A DNA stretch of 64,000 bases from the NCBI RefSeq assembly GCF_030679875.1, contig NZ_JAUXSP010000005.1, positions 31,107 to 95,106 of the forward strand. Reading direction: 5' to 3'. Every line of letters begins with the position of its first letter. Position 1 is the first letter of the stretch. Both the position numbers and the translations under genes were made by a program. The notes beneath the pieces are model-generated. The model had not been told where the DNA came from. It worked only from the letters and a program-made list of their open reading frames with translations, and did no database searches. Of this stretch, positions 54,294 through 62,826 are shown in pieces. The DNA is from Phenylobacterium sp. (GTDB lineage: Bacteria; Pseudomonadota; Alphaproteobacteria; Caulobacterales; Caulobacteraceae).

Positions 54294-54744
54294 AAAGTCA
54301 AGCGAAGGGCGCGGCCTTGCCCCGAGCCGGAGCCTACATCCGGCTCTGATCGCCCCGCTATGCGCTCTGGCCCTGGCCGCCTGCGGAGAGGCCGATCTTG
54401 GCCAGGTGGGCCGCAATGCGGCCTGGGCGGCGGTGGAGGCGGCCAATCCCGAACTCCGCCAGGGGCTGCGGGCGGCCCAGACGCTTCGGCAGGCCGCAGC
54501 GACCTGTGGCTGGGCCGATGTGGACGCCGCCGCCCTGGCCCGGGTCGGCGCCGCGGGTATCGAAGAGCCCATGCTGCGCGCCGCCGCGCAGAGCCTGGCG
54601 GAGGATCTGCTGACTGGGACGCCGACCTCGGGCGCGGCCAACACCTCGGACTGCTCACCCGAAACCCGTCGCGCCCTGGAGGAGCAGATCGCCGCCATGG
54701 CCGGCGGCGAAAGTGAAGGCGAGGGCGAAGCAGGGGGCGGTTGA
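54265..54744 (+). CDS. Possible lipoprotein of unknown function (start uncertain)
   Basis: The frame ending at TGA 54744 carries LAAC at residues 37-40 (a lipobox) and a mature helical domain with two further Cys. The nearest in-frame ATG is 54265, inside the operator, with no ribosome site. ATG 54287 is out of frame and stops after 20 codons. CTG 54346 would leave too short a signal. Start or frame may be damaged, so this could be a broken gene. Mature part ends with an acidic/Gly-rich tail. Confidence 0.4.
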   Translation: MCQLFITHERKSSEGRGLAPSRSLHPALIAPLCALALAACGEADLGQVGRNAAWAAVEAANPELRQGLRAAQTLRQAAATCGWADVDAAALARVGAAGIEEPMLRAAAQSLAEDLLTGTPTSGAANTSDCSPETRRALEEQIAAMAGGESEGEGEAGGG

Positions 54745-54776
54745 GGCCCCCGCTGGCGGCGCCCGGTTCGCCGTGC

Positions 54777-54808
54777 TTGACTCCGTACCATAGTCCGCAG
54801 GCGATAAC
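54777..54808 (+). promoter_or_regulatory. mer-type promoter/operator before copA
   Basis: TTGACT at 54777-54782 opens a stretched-spacer promoter: CCGTAC, three bases, then AGTCCG as an imperfect dyad, and GATAAC 20 bases from the -35. Its first 12 bases are identical to the promoter at 58495. About 35 bases before copA. Confidence 0.6.
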
Positions 54809-54842
54809 CGGGGTCGATGTCTGAAACAGGGAGTCCGTCTGG

Positions 54843-56624
54843 ATGATCGACCGCGAGAGACGCAGGCTGTTGCGGAGCATGGCCGGTGGCGCGGGCCTGC
54901 TGAGCCTGCAGGGGTTCATGCCGGCCTGGGCGCAGTCCGGGGCTGGCGGTCTGCGGGCCGACCCGGGCGTCCTTAGCGGGCCCGACATCAGGCTCCGGGT
55001 TGGCCATTCGCCCTTCTCCGTGGGCGGGCGCACCGGTCACGCGATCACCGTCAATGGCACTGTGCCTGCGCCGCTGATCCGCCTGCGCGAGGGTCAGACT
55101 GCGCGGCTATCGGTCACCAACACCCTCGATGAGGACACCTCGATCCACTGGCACGGGGTGCTGCTGCCCTTCCACATGGACGGGGTGCCAGGCGTGAGTT
55201 TTCCGGGCATCGCGCCGGGCGAGACCTTCCAATACGAGTTCCCGGTCATCCAGTCGGGCACCTTCTGGTACCACTCCCACTCCAATTTGCAGGAGGCGAT
55301 GGGGCACTATGGGCCGCTGATCATTGATCCGGCCGGCCCCGATCCGGTGGTCTATGACCGCGAGCATGTGCTGGTGCTGGCGGACTGGAGCTTCCTTCAT
55401 CCCCACGAAATCCTCGACCGGCTGAAGAAGAGCCCCGGCTACTTCAACCGGGCGCGCACGACCCTTTCGGGACTGCTGTCTGGCGAGGACGGGATGAGCC
55501 TGGAAGAGCGGCGCATGTGGGGGGCCATGCGGATGGATCCCCGCGACATCGCCGACGTCAACGGGACCACCTACACCTACCTGGTCAATGGCCACGGGCC
55601 GGCGGAGAACTGGACGGGCCTGTTCCAGCCCGGCGAGCGGGTGCGTCTGAGGATCATCAACGCCTCGGCCATGTCGATCTTCAATGTCCGCATTCCGGGT
55701 CTGGCCATGACGGTGGTCAACGCCGACGGGGAGAATGTCCGGCCGGTGGAGACCGACGAGTTCCAGATCTCCGTGGCTGAGACCTATGACGTCATCGTCC
55801 GTCCGACCGAGGACCGCGCCTACACCCTGGTGGCCGAGGCTGTGGATCGCTCGGGCCTGGCCCGGGCCACGCTCGCGCCGCGCCTGGGCATGACCGCCGA
55901 GGTTCCGCCCCTGCGCAAGGTCCCGACACTGACCATGCGCGACATGGGAATGGGGGGCATGGGGGGCATGGGCGCCATGGATCACTCAGCCATGGGGCAT
56001 GGGGCGGCGATGGATCATGGGGGCATGGATCACGGAGGAATGGCTCATGGGGCTGGCGGCCATGACATGCGCAATCCCGACAACGCCCCGGCCGCCATGG
56101 CGGTGGGCGTCGGCGTCGACATGATCTCGCCCGACCCGGCCAACCGGCTGGGCGAGCGGCCCATGGGGCTCGAGGACGTTCCCCACCGGGTCCTGGTCTA
56201 TACCGACCTCGTCTCCCTTACGCCCAACAAGGACCAGAGGCCGCCGTCCCGGTCGCTGGAGATCCACCTGACCGGCAATATGGAACGGTTCATGTGGGGG
56301 TTCGACGGCCGCAAGTTTTCGGAAATCGTCGAGCCTATCGCGTTCGCTCGGAATGAGCGGGCGCGGGTGACGCTGGTCAACGACACCATGATGGCCCACC
56401 CCATCCACCTGCACGGCCACTTCTTCGAGCTGGTGACCGGCGGCCCGGCCGGGCATCAGCCGCTGAAGCACACGGTCAATGTGGCGCCGGGCTCCAAGGT
56501 GACCTTCGACCTGACCGCCGATGCGCCGGGCGACTGGGCCTTCCACTGCCACATGCTGATGCACATGCATGCCGGCATGTTCAACGTGGTGACGGTGCGC
56601 CCCCTGGACGGAGACCCGGCATGA
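54843..56624 (+). CDS. copA: Copper resistance multicopper oxidase CopA
   Basis: A 593-residue periplasmic multicopper oxidase with a twin-arginine signal (RRRLLRSMAGGAGLLSL near 5-22). Copper-binding blocks are HWHGVLLPFH, WYHSHSNLQEAMGHYG, HPIHLHGHFFE and HCHMLMHMHAGMF in order. A Met/His/Gly-rich copper-buffer segment lies near 365-410. It oxidises Cu(I) for detoxification and is the first gene of copA-copB-copC. The ATG at 54843 is after a mer-type promoter. Confidence 0.96.
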   Translation: MIDRERRRLLRSMAGGAGLLSLQGFMPAWAQSGAGGLRADPGVLSGPDIRLRVGHSPFSVGGRTGHAITVNGTVPAPLIRLREGQTARLSVTNTLDEDTSIHWHGVLLPFHMDGVPGVSFPGIAPGETFQYEFPVIQSGTFWYHSHSNLQEAMGHYGPLIIDPAGPDPVVYDREHVLVLADWSFLHPHEILDRLKKSPGYFNRARTTLSGLLSGEDGMSLEERRMWGAMRMDPRDIADVNGTTYTYLVNGHGPAENWTGLFQPGERVRLRIINASAMSIFNVRIPGLAMTVVNADGENVRPVETDEFQISVAETYDVIVRPTEDRAYTLVAEAVDRSGLARATLAPRLGMTAEVPPLRKVPTLTMRDMGMGGMGGMGAMDHSAMGHGAAMDHGGMDHGGMAHGAGGHDMRNPDNAPAAMAVGVGVDMISPDPANRLGERPMGLEDVPHRVLVYTDLVSLTPNKDQRPPSRSLEIHLTGNMERFMWGFDGRKFSEIVEPIAFARNERARVTLVNDTMMAHPIHLHGHFFELVTGGPAGHQPLKHTVNVAPGSKVTFDLTADAPGDWAFHCHMLMHMHAGMFNVVTVRPLDGDPA

Positions 56625-57649
56625 AGCGCCTGCTGATCGCCCTGGTCCCGCTGATGCTCGCCGCCGGCGAAGCCCGCGCCCAGGACCATGCCCACGGCGC
56701 GCCGCCGCCCGATCCGCACGCCGGCCACACCATGCCGGCTGAGGCCGATCCGCACGCTGGACACACCATGCCGGCTAAGGCCGGTCCGCACGCCGGCCAC
56801 ACCATGTCGGCTGAGGCCGATCCCCATGCCGGCCACGCCATGGGCGCCCCGGTCAGCGGGCCGCCCGACGTGCCGACCAGCGCCGATGACGCCGGCCGGC
56901 CGCGGCGTCCCCCCCCGCCGCGGGCCGCTCGCTCTGGCCCCGCCCACGCCGCCGACGCCCTGTGGGGCCAAGACCGGATGGCGCAGGCCCGCCAGGGGCT
57001 GCTGCGCGAAAACGGCGACGTGCGGGCCACCGCCGTGATCATCGACCGGCTGGAGGCGCGGTTCGAGGACGGCGAGACCAACTGGCTGTGGGACGTCGGC
57101 GGCTGGACCGGCGGCGACATCAACCGCTTCTGGTGGAAATCCGAGGGTGAGGTCGCATCTGGCGGCGAGGTCGAGGGCGAGGTCCAGGCTCTCTATAGCC
57201 GCGCGGTCTCGCCATTCTGGGATGTGCAGACCGGCGTGCGCCAGGACTTCCGCGAGGATGGAGAGGACCCGACCCATCTGGTCCTGGGCGCCCAGGGGCT
57301 GGCCCCCCACTGGTGGGAGGTGGACGCCGCGGCCTTCCTCTCGGCGCAGGGCGACCTGACCGCGCGGGTCGAGGCTGAGTACGACCAGCGCCTCACTCAG
57401 CGCCTGATCCTGCAGCCGCGGATCGAGGTGGAGGCCGCGGCGTCTGACATTCCCGAGCTTGGCCTGAGCTCTGGCCTGACCCACATCGAGGCGGGCCTGC
57501 GCCTGCGCTATGAGATCGCCAAGGAATTCGCCCCCTATCTCGGCATCGAATGGAGCCGCGACCTGGGGGGCACGGCCAACCGCACCCGGGCGAGCGGCGG
57601 CGCGCCGGAACACACCGCGTTTGTTATCGGCCTTCGGGCCTGGTTCTGA
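56621..57649 (+). CDS. copB: Copper resistance outer-membrane protein CopB
   Basis: A 342-residue outer-membrane barrel with a signal peptide (MKRLLIALVPLMLAAGEARAQ). A His/Met-rich N-terminus contains four 12-residue repeats (DPHAGHTMPAEA-like) that should bind copper. The C-terminal CopB domain (about 110-342) ends in RAWF. It overlaps copA by four bases (ATGA). Barrel export or sequestration of copper is the known family role. Confidence 0.95.
   Translation: MKRLLIALVPLMLAAGEARAQDHAHGAPPPDPHAGHTMPAEADPHAGHTMPAKAGPHAGHTMSAEADPHAGHAMGAPVSGPPDVPTSADDAGRPRRPPPPRAARSGPAHAADALWGQDRMAQARQGLLRENGDVRATAVIIDRLEARFEDGETNWLWDVGGWTGGDINRFWWKSEGEVASGGEVEGEVQALYSRAVSPFWDVQTGVRQDFREDGEDPTHLVLGAQGLAPHWWEVDAAAFLSAQGDLTARVEAEYDQRLTQRLILQPRIEVEAAASDIPELGLSSGLTHIEAGLRLRYEIAKEFAPYLGIEWSRDLGGTANRTRASGGAPEHTAFVIGLRAWF
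56711..56854 (+). repeat. 36-base tandem repeat in copB
   Basis: Four units of 36 bases, the last one partial, encode copies of DPHAGHTMPAEA or close variants with one His-x2-Gly-His-x-Met copper site each. A few synonymous changes mark the units as not just freshly copied. Confidence 0.8.
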
Positions 57650-57663
57650 AGGAGCCCCTGATC

Positions 57664-58062
57664 ATGAGACACACTCTGCTGGCCCTCGCCTTGAGCACCC
57701 TTTCTCTGGGCGCCGCCGCCCCGGCCCTGGCCCAGGATCACCACGCCGGCCACGGGGCGCCTTCGGCGCCGGCCGACCATGCCGCCCACGGGGTCGTCAC
57801 CAGCCCGGCCGAGGGCGAGATGACCCACGGCGCGCCGGACTGGTTCACCGCAACCTTCGAACATCCCATGACCCTGACAGCGGTGACGGTCGCGGGTGAG
57901 GGCAAGCCGGCCCAGACCGTGCCTGTCGCCGCAGCGGCCGCCACCACCGAGGTCTCCGCCGACCTGCCGGACCTCGCGCCCGGCCGCTACGTCCTGACCT
58001 GGACCGCCAAGGGCGCCGACGGCCATGAGATGACCGGCGCCGTGCGGTTCATGGTCCACTAG
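57664..58062 (+). CDS. copC: CopC-domain periplasmic copper protein
   Basis: A 132-residue exported protein with a signal (MRHTLLALALSTLSLGAAAPALA) and a His-rich linker, followed by the CopC-type beta-barrel domain ending in GAVRFMVH. A role in periplasmic copper delivery is assumed. AAGGAG is nine bases before ATG 57664. It lies 14 bases after copB and its stop is convergent with the MerR-family gene. Confidence 0.82.
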   Translation: MRHTLLALALSTLSLGAAAPALAQDHHAGHGAPSAPADHAAHGVVTSPAEGEMTHGAPDWFTATFEHPMTLTAVTVAGEGKPAQTVPVAAAAATTEVSADLPDLAPGRYVLTWTAKGADGHEMTGAVRFMVH

Positions 58063-58078
58063 GTTCGGCGGAGCCTCC

Positions 58079-58492
58079 TCAGGCCGCCTCCCCCTGGAAG
58101 GCGGCGATGATCGGGCAGGGGCCGCTGTCGCTGGAGGCGCAGGCGCCGGCCAGCCGCCGCAGGGCCGTGCGCGCCTCCACCAGATCATCGATGGCCCGGT
58201 CCAGGGCCGCCAGGCGTTCAGTGGCGAGGGCGTGGGCCCGGGCCCGGTCTTCGCCGGCGTCCAGGGACAACAGCTCCTTGATCTGCTCCAGGGTGAAGCC
58301 CGCCGTCTGGGCCGAGCGGATGAAGCGCAGTCGCCGGACATCCTCCTCCCCATAGCGGCGGATGCCGGCCCCGACCCCGTCGCTGGACCAGCGGTCCGGC
58401 GTCGGCAGCAGGCCGCGACGTTGGTAGAACCTCACGGTCTCCACACCGACGCCGCCCTCGCGGGCCAGGATGGCGATGGTTCGAGCTTTCAT
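58079..58492 (-). CDS. MerR-family metal-sensing regulator
   Basis: A 137-residue regulator with winged helix (about 7-70: GVGVETVRFYQRRGLL, IRRYGEEDVRRLRFI), a coiled dimer helix and a metal loop CASSDSGPC (C-x7-C) followed by PIIAAFQG, as in MerR and CueR. Sequence resembles Tn501 MerR but the position of Cys82 is Arg, so a Cu(I)/Ag(I)-type site is likelier than Hg(II). It is divergent from grx-MauE across a mer-type promoter and convergent with copC. Confidence 0.88.
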   Translation of the reverse strand: MKARTIAILAREGGVGVETVRFYQRRGLLPTPDRWSSDGVGAGIRRYGEEDVRRLRFIRSAQTAGFTLEQIKELLSLDAGEDRARAHALATERLAALDRAIDDLVEARTALRRLAGACASSDSGPCPIIAAFQGEAA

Positions 58493-58494
58493 GG

Positions 58495-58526
58495 TTGACT
58501 CCGTACTGACGTACGGAACTTAGGGT
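58495..58526 (+). promoter_or_regulatory. mer-type promoter/operator before glutaredoxin-MauE
   Basis: TTGACT (58495-58500), the perfect dyad CCGTAC-tgac-GTACGG (58501-58516), and TTAGGG/TAGGGT with a 19-20 base spacer. It lies right behind the MerR-type start codon and matches the known merOP architecture. Confidence 0.75.
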
Positions 58527-58562
58527 CAGGCTCAAGGATTACAAGACCAAGGAGCCCCGCCC

Positions 58563-59303
58563 GTGACCCAGCCCCCGAAGACCGCCATCCTGCATCGCAT
58601 GGTGATGGCCGACCATGTCTGTCCCTATGGTCTGAAGGCCCGCCATCTGCTGCGCAGTCGCGGCTACCAGGTCGATGACCGTTGGCTGACCTCCCGGGAA
58701 GAGACCGACGCCTTCAAGGCGCAGCACGGGGTCGCCACGACCCCCCAGGTGTTCATCGAGGGCGTGCGGATCGGCGGTCATGACGACCTGCGCCGCCATC
58801 TGGGCCTCAAGGTCCGCGACCCCAAGGCCACGACCTACACCCCGGTGTTGGTGGTGTTCGCCACCACCGCCATCATGGCGGCCATGATCAGCCTAGCGGT
58901 GTTCGGGACCATCCTGACGCAGCAGACCGCCGTCTGGTTCATCGCCCTGTCGATGATGGTCCTGGGCATGCTCAAGCTGCAGAACATCGAGAGCTTCTCG
59001 ACCATGTTCCTCAACTACGACCTGCTGGCCCGGCGTTGGCCGCCCTATGGCAAGATCTATCCCTTCGCCGAGTTCGGGGCCGGCGCCCTGATGACCGCGG
59101 GCCTGTTCACCTGGCTCTCGGCCCCGGTCGCCCTGACCATCGGCGCCATCGGCGCGGTCTCAGTGTTCAAGGCCGTCTATCTCGACCGGCGGGAGCTGAA
59201 ATGCGCTTGCGTCGGCGGCGACAGCAACGTTCCCCTCGGCTTCCTCTCCCTGACCGAGAACCTGATGATGATCGCCATGGCGGTATGGATGCTGGCGATG
59301 TGA
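58563..59303 (+). CDS. Glutaredoxin-MauE/DoxX-like membrane fusion protein
   Basis: A 246-residue protein. Residues about 8-85 are a glutaredoxin-like domain with a CPYGLKAR active loop (one Cys) and TTPQVFIEG cis-Pro loop; four to five membrane helices follow (about 95-245), like MauE, with a late Cys pair (ELKCACVGG). GTG 58563 has AAGGAG upstream. The layout suggests transfer of thiol electrons across the membrane, perhaps for copper stress. Confidence 0.82.
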   Translation: MTQPPKTAILHRMVMADHVCPYGLKARHLLRSRGYQVDDRWLTSREETDAFKAQHGVATTPQVFIEGVRIGGHDDLRRHLGLKVRDPKATTYTPVLVVFATTAIMAAMISLAVFGTILTQQTAVWFIALSMMVLGMLKLQNIESFSTMFLNYDLLARRWPPYGKIYPFAEFGAGALMTAGLFTWLSAPVALTIGAIGAVSVFKAVYLDRRELKCACVGGDSNVPLGFLSLTENLMMIAMAVWMLAM

Positions 59304-59353
59304 GGGGCGCCGATGTGGCCTCGCCCGCCATTCAGAGCGCCCGCGCCTCGTCG

Positions 59354-59764
59354 CTAAACCCAGACGACGGCCGTAGCCGGCGCGGGGGCGTTTCTGTTTG
59401 AGAGCTTCGCCACCCGATCAAGCATGTCAGCCCCGCTGAACGGCTTGGCGACGCAGGTCTTGACGCCCAAGACGGCGGCCCGGCGGACATCTTCAGGCGC
59501 CAGCCGACGGGCCATCATCATCACCTGGCAGCAGTCCAGATCATGGCTGAGACGGAGTTCTTCCAACAGGCCGAAACCGTCGAGTTCAGGAAGCTGGATT
59601 TCTGAAATCAGAACACACGGCCGCGCCACCTTTACGAGATCCAGTGCGGCCGGGCCCGTTCTGACGATGAGGGTTTCATAGCCGGCCAGATTGAGCCGAA
59701 TCTGGAGCATTTCCAGCAGGGCCCGATCACTATCGGCGACGACGATGCGAGGCGTCCGAGACAT
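59354..59764 (-). CDS. Degenerate single-domain receiver (pseudo-receiver)
   Basis: A 136-residue CheY-like domain. The strand ending LISEIQLPELDGF puts Glu in the place of the phosphate-accepting Asp; the first acidic pocket is ADSD rather than DD, and the Thr switch position reads MMMARR; the Lys of VAKPF is kept. A phosphomimic or a scaffold seems likely. Second gene of a two-gene operon. Confidence 0.8.
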   Translation of the reverse strand: MSRTPRIVVADSDRALLEMLQIRLNLAGYETLIVRTGPAALDLVKVARPCVLISEIQLPELDGFGLLEELRLSHDLDCCQVMMMARRLAPEDVRRAAVLGVKTCVAKPFSGADMLDRVAKLSNRNAPAPATAVVWV

Positions 59765-59778
59765 GAGCTTGACACCCC

Positions 59779-60153
59779 CTAGAAGAGATCGAGATCGCCG
59801 GCCTGATCACGTTCCTCAACGCCCTGGCTCTCGCCGCCTAGCGCTGTGAGCAATCGATCAGCCAGGGCCCCGAGCGACACATCCTGCAAGGCCAGCGCCA
59901 CGGGCGCCTCGCAGAGATCCTCGGTCTCCATACCCAGACGCCGGGCGAAGGCCGACAGGCCCGCCAAATGCTGGCTGAGCAGGTCGATCGCCTGAAGGCT
60001 GGCCTGGAGCTTCTCGCTCGCCGCCGGGGGCAGATCCGGCATGACGCCGCCAATGAGACTATCGAGCAGAATGCACCGGGCGCCTGCGAGTTCGATCTCG
60101 CCGGCCAGCGCTTCCAGCACCGCGCCATATCCAGGTGGTGTGGCCTGCTCCAT
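59779..60153 (-). CDS. Conserved helical hypothetical protein (124 aa)
   Basis: A 124-residue protein without signal or membrane helix. It is helix-rich (residues 8-95 with Leu/Ala heptads) and acid at the end (GDLDLF). Chosen start is ATG 60153; the frame is open 80 codons further up but that part has the composition of antisense sequence. It precedes the receiver by 14 bases and stands behind a CtrA-type box. A chemotaxis or histidine-phosphotransfer relation is possible but was not established. Confidence 0.6.
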   Translation of the reverse strand: MEQATPPGYGAVLEALAGEIELAGARCILLDSLIGGVMPDLPPAASEKLQASLQAIDLLSQHLAGLSAFARRLGMETEDLCEAPVALALQDVSLGALADRLLTALGGESQGVEERDQAGDLDLF

Positions 60154-60559
60154 TGCGATCGCCCCCACGCACGCCCCCGAGTTTGCCGGCCAGGGGACAT
60201 GTGAGCGGCATAGGCTTAATCCGCACTTAACGCTGCGGAAGCCTGGCCCATCCCCGTGGCGTTGAAGGCCCGCCCAACCGACGCGCGCCAAGCGGGCTCC
60301 TCGAATGTCGACATAGGGACGCGCACCACTTTGCTGGCCAGTGGACGGCACGGTGGCCCGTGTCTCAGTTGTCCAATCTAGCTGGGGACGCACCAGTCAG
60401 ATGCATGCCGCGTGCTGGCCCCGGGGAACCGTCATCACGCGACGCGCCAATTCTGCCGTTTGGCGCAGATTCGTCATGGCTGCCTAAACGGTTCAGTTGA
60501 ATAGACTTCGAGCCCGTTGGCGCGTTGGTGCATCTCCCCGCCACATTGTCCGGACCCCG
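60154..60559. other. Divergent regulatory region, no gene seen
   Basis: About 400 bases between the hypothetical protein and the antiporter. It holds the CtrA-type box and low-complexity GC stretches; no ORF with a ribosome site was seen. Confidence 0.5.
60216..60231. promoter_or_regulatory. CtrA-type box before the hypothetical/receiver operon
   Basis: TTAA-N7-TTAAC (TTAATCCGCACTTAAC) is an exact match to the CtrA consensus, 63-78 bases before the start of the hypothetical gene. Confidence 0.65.
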
Positions 60560-61861
60560 ATGCCCGATCCCTACATCCTGATCCTGTTCGTGGTCGGTGC
60601 GCTGATCGCGCTGGTGGCGTGGCTGCCACTGATTTTTCGGCGAGCGCCACTGTCTCTGCCGATCGTCTGCGTGGTCCTGGGGGCGGCCATCTTCAGCCTA
60701 CCCCAAGTGGGGTTCGATCCGATGCCTCAGATCTACCCGGACGTAACCGAGCGGATGACTGAGTTCGTGGTCATCATCGCCCTGATGGGGGCGGGGCTGA
60801 AAATTGACCGCATTTTCAACGTGCGGCGCTGGGGCGTCACCTGGCGGCTCTTGGGGGTGACCATGATGCTGTCGGTGGCCGCCATCGTTCTGCTGGGCTG
60901 GGGTGTCCTGGGGCTGGGGCTCGCGGGGGCGATCCTGCTCGCGGGAAGCCTGGCCCCCACCGATCCGGTGTTGGCCTCCGACATCCAAGTCGGCGCCCCC
61001 CGAGAAGGCGGAGAGGACACAGTGCGTTTCGGCCTGACGTCAGAGGCCGGTCTGAACGATGGCCTGGCGTTTCCGTTCGTCAACCTCGCCATCGCGCTCG
61101 CGCTCGTCGCCTCGGGTCAGAAGACCGACTGGTTTGTGGAGTGGTTGACCGTCAGCGTGCTGTGGGAGATTGGGGCGGGGCTGGGCGTCGGCTGGGTCGT
61201 CGGCTGGCTGTTCGGCTGGCTGACATTCGCCATTCCTATCAGCACCCGTCTGGCTGCGACTCGCGATGGCTTCATCGTCCTGGCCGCGACCTTCATCTCC
61301 TATTCGGTGACGGAGATGCTTCATTGCTACGGCTTTCTAGCCGTCTTCATCACCGCTTTGGCCTTCCGTCACGCCGACCGCGACCACGACTTCCATGTTC
61401 AGATGCACGACTTTATCGAACAGATCGAGCGTATGGCCATGATGGTGGTGCTGGTGCTGTTCGGCGGGGCCTTGGTCTCTGGGCTGCTTGGCCCCTTGCG
61501 GCCCATCGACGTCGCCGCAGCGGTAATCATCGTGCTGGTGGTCCGTCCCCTGACCGGACTCATCGGCTTCATTGGCTGGAAGCGGCCGATGCGCGAAAAA
61601 CTCATCCTGGCCTTCTTCGGAATCCGGGGCGTCGGGTCGTTCTACTACTTGGCCTTTGGGCTCAACGCCGCACCGTTTGAGGGCGGCGACCGGCTGTGGG
61701 CGCTCGTAGGTCTGATCTGCTTGATGTCCATCCTGCTGCATGGCGTCACCGTGACCCCCGTCATGCGCTGGTTTGATCGCAGCCAAGGTCGCAACCCGGA
61801 CGAAAACGTCACGCAGGAAGGTGCGACTGCAACGGATTCTGGGCGGGGAGCATCGTCGTAA
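60560..61861 (+). CDS. Cation:proton antiporter (CPA1/NhaP type)
   Basis: A 433-residue inner-membrane protein with about 12 helices. The family core is LAPTDPVLASDIQVG (about 153-167) with the ion-binding Asp, plus GLNDGLAFPFV and FGIRGVGSFYYLAFGL. It exchanges Na+ or K+ for protons. ATG 60560 was chosen over TTG 60497, although no ribosome site is clear. 237 bases without a gene follow to the tRNA. Confidence 0.88.
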   Translation: MPDPYILILFVVGALIALVAWLPLIFRRAPLSLPIVCVVLGAAIFSLPQVGFDPMPQIYPDVTERMTEFVVIIALMGAGLKIDRIFNVRRWGVTWRLLGVTMMLSVAAIVLLGWGVLGLGLAGAILLAGSLAPTDPVLASDIQVGAPREGGEDTVRFGLTSEAGLNDGLAFPFVNLAIALALVASGQKTDWFVEWLTVSVLWEIGAGLGVGWVVGWLFGWLTFAIPISTRLAATRDGFIVLAATFISYSVTEMLHCYGFLAVFITALAFRHADRDHDFHVQMHDFIEQIERMAMMVVLVLFGGALVSGLLGPLRPIDVAAAVIIVLVVRPLTGLIGFIGWKRPMREKLILAFFGIRGVGSFYYLAFGLNAAPFEGGDRLWALVGLICLMSILLHGVTVTPVMRWFDRSQGRNPDENVTQEGATATDSGRGASS

Positions 61862-62098
61862 AGCAACAGGGCGCGTTCGACACGCCAGAATGTCCGTCGA
61901 GGGTTGGCCCTAGCCCTGGTCGCTTCGCTGCAAAACAGACCTCGAACGACTGTCCAAAATCTGGCGAGGCGGCGAGGCGCAATGTCCGTCCTGGCGCGGT
62001 CTCAACGCCATCGGTGCTCAGCGGAGAGGTCTCCGCCAGCCTCCAGCATGGCCTGTCTTAAGTGGTTCTGCGGCCGGACTTAAATTGCCGCGACACCC

Positions 62099-62175
62099 TG
62101 GCGGCCCGGAAGGGACTCGAACCCCTGACCTTCGGTTTAGGAAACCGCTGCTCTGTCCTGCTGAGCTACCGGGCC
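62099..62175 (-). tRNA. tRNA-Arg (anticodon CCT)
   Basis: A complete cloverleaf on the minus strand: seven-pair acceptor stem GGCCCGG/CCGGGCC, discriminator G and an encoded CCA at 62099-62101, D-arm with GCTCAG, anticodon loop TTTCCTAAA, and T-arm GGTTCGAGTCC. Anticodon CCT reads AGG. Confidence 0.95.
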
Positions 62176-62255
62176 GGCTTGGGTCTGAGCGATGCCATGG
62201 GGCGGGGGGCGGCGCCAAGCCCCTTGAGGCGCCCGGGGTCGCGGGATGGCCAACG

Positions 62256-62286
62256 AAAAACGCCCGGCGCTGGGCCGGGCGTCTCG
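62256..62286 (-). terminator. Rho-independent terminator after carD
   Basis: On the minus strand, an eight-pair GC stem (CGCCCGGC with GCCGGGCG, loop of five) is followed by five U. It begins about 25 bases after the carD stop. Confidence 0.85.
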
Positions 62287-62307
62287 ATCGTATCAGGACC
62301 TGCGGGC

Positions 62308-62826
62308 TTAGGCGGCGGCGGAGGCGGCCTTCACCAGCAGAGACTTGTTGAGCATCACGATGGCGGCGTCGCGGTCGATCTGCTCGATGGCGGCGACTTC
62401 CCGGGCCATGCGGTCCAGGGCCGATTCATAGAGCTGGCGCTCGGAATAGGACTGTTCGGGCTGGTTCTCGGCCCGGTGCAGGTCGCGGACCACCTCGGCG
62501 ATGGAGATCAGGTCGCCGGAATTGATCTTGGCTTCGTATTCCTGGGCCCGGCGGCTCCACATGGTGCGCTTCACCCGGGCGCGGCCCTTCAGCGTGTTCA
62601 GCGCCTGGCTGACCACGTCGCCCTCGGCCAGGGAGCGGAGGCCCGAGCTGCGCGCCTTGCCGGTGGGCACGCGCAAGGTCATCTTCTCGTGGTCGAAGGT
62701 GATCACATAGACTTCAAGCGAAAGACCGGCGACGTCCTGGGTCTCGACAGCCTGCACCTGCCCGACGCCGTGCGCCGGATAGACGACATGGTCGCCAACC
62801 TGGAAATCCAGACCGTTCTTGCTCAT
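62308..62826 (-). CDS. carD: CarD-family transcription regulator
   Basis: A 172-residue RNA polymerase-binding regulator. The N-terminal Tudor-like domain (FQVGDHVVYPAHGVGQVQAV, about 8-27) binds the polymerase beta lobe; the C-terminal helical part binds DNA. ATG 62826 has GAAGGG upstream, and a longer frame upstream is rejected. In Caulobacter it controls rRNA and growth genes in low nutrients. Confidence 0.95.
   Translation of the reverse strand: MSKNGLDFQVGDHVVYPAHGVGQVQAVETQDVAGLSLEVYVITFDHEKMTLRVPTGKARSSGLRSLAEGDVVSQALNTLKGRARVKRTMWSRRAQEYEAKINSGDLISIAEVVRDLHRAENQPEQSYSERQLYESALDRMAREVAAIEQIDRDAAIVMLNKSLLVKAASAAA

Noticed and set aside
62099..62175. tRNA-Arg as an integration site
   Set aside because: No integrase, direct repeat of the tRNA end or foreign-looking block was seen next to it.
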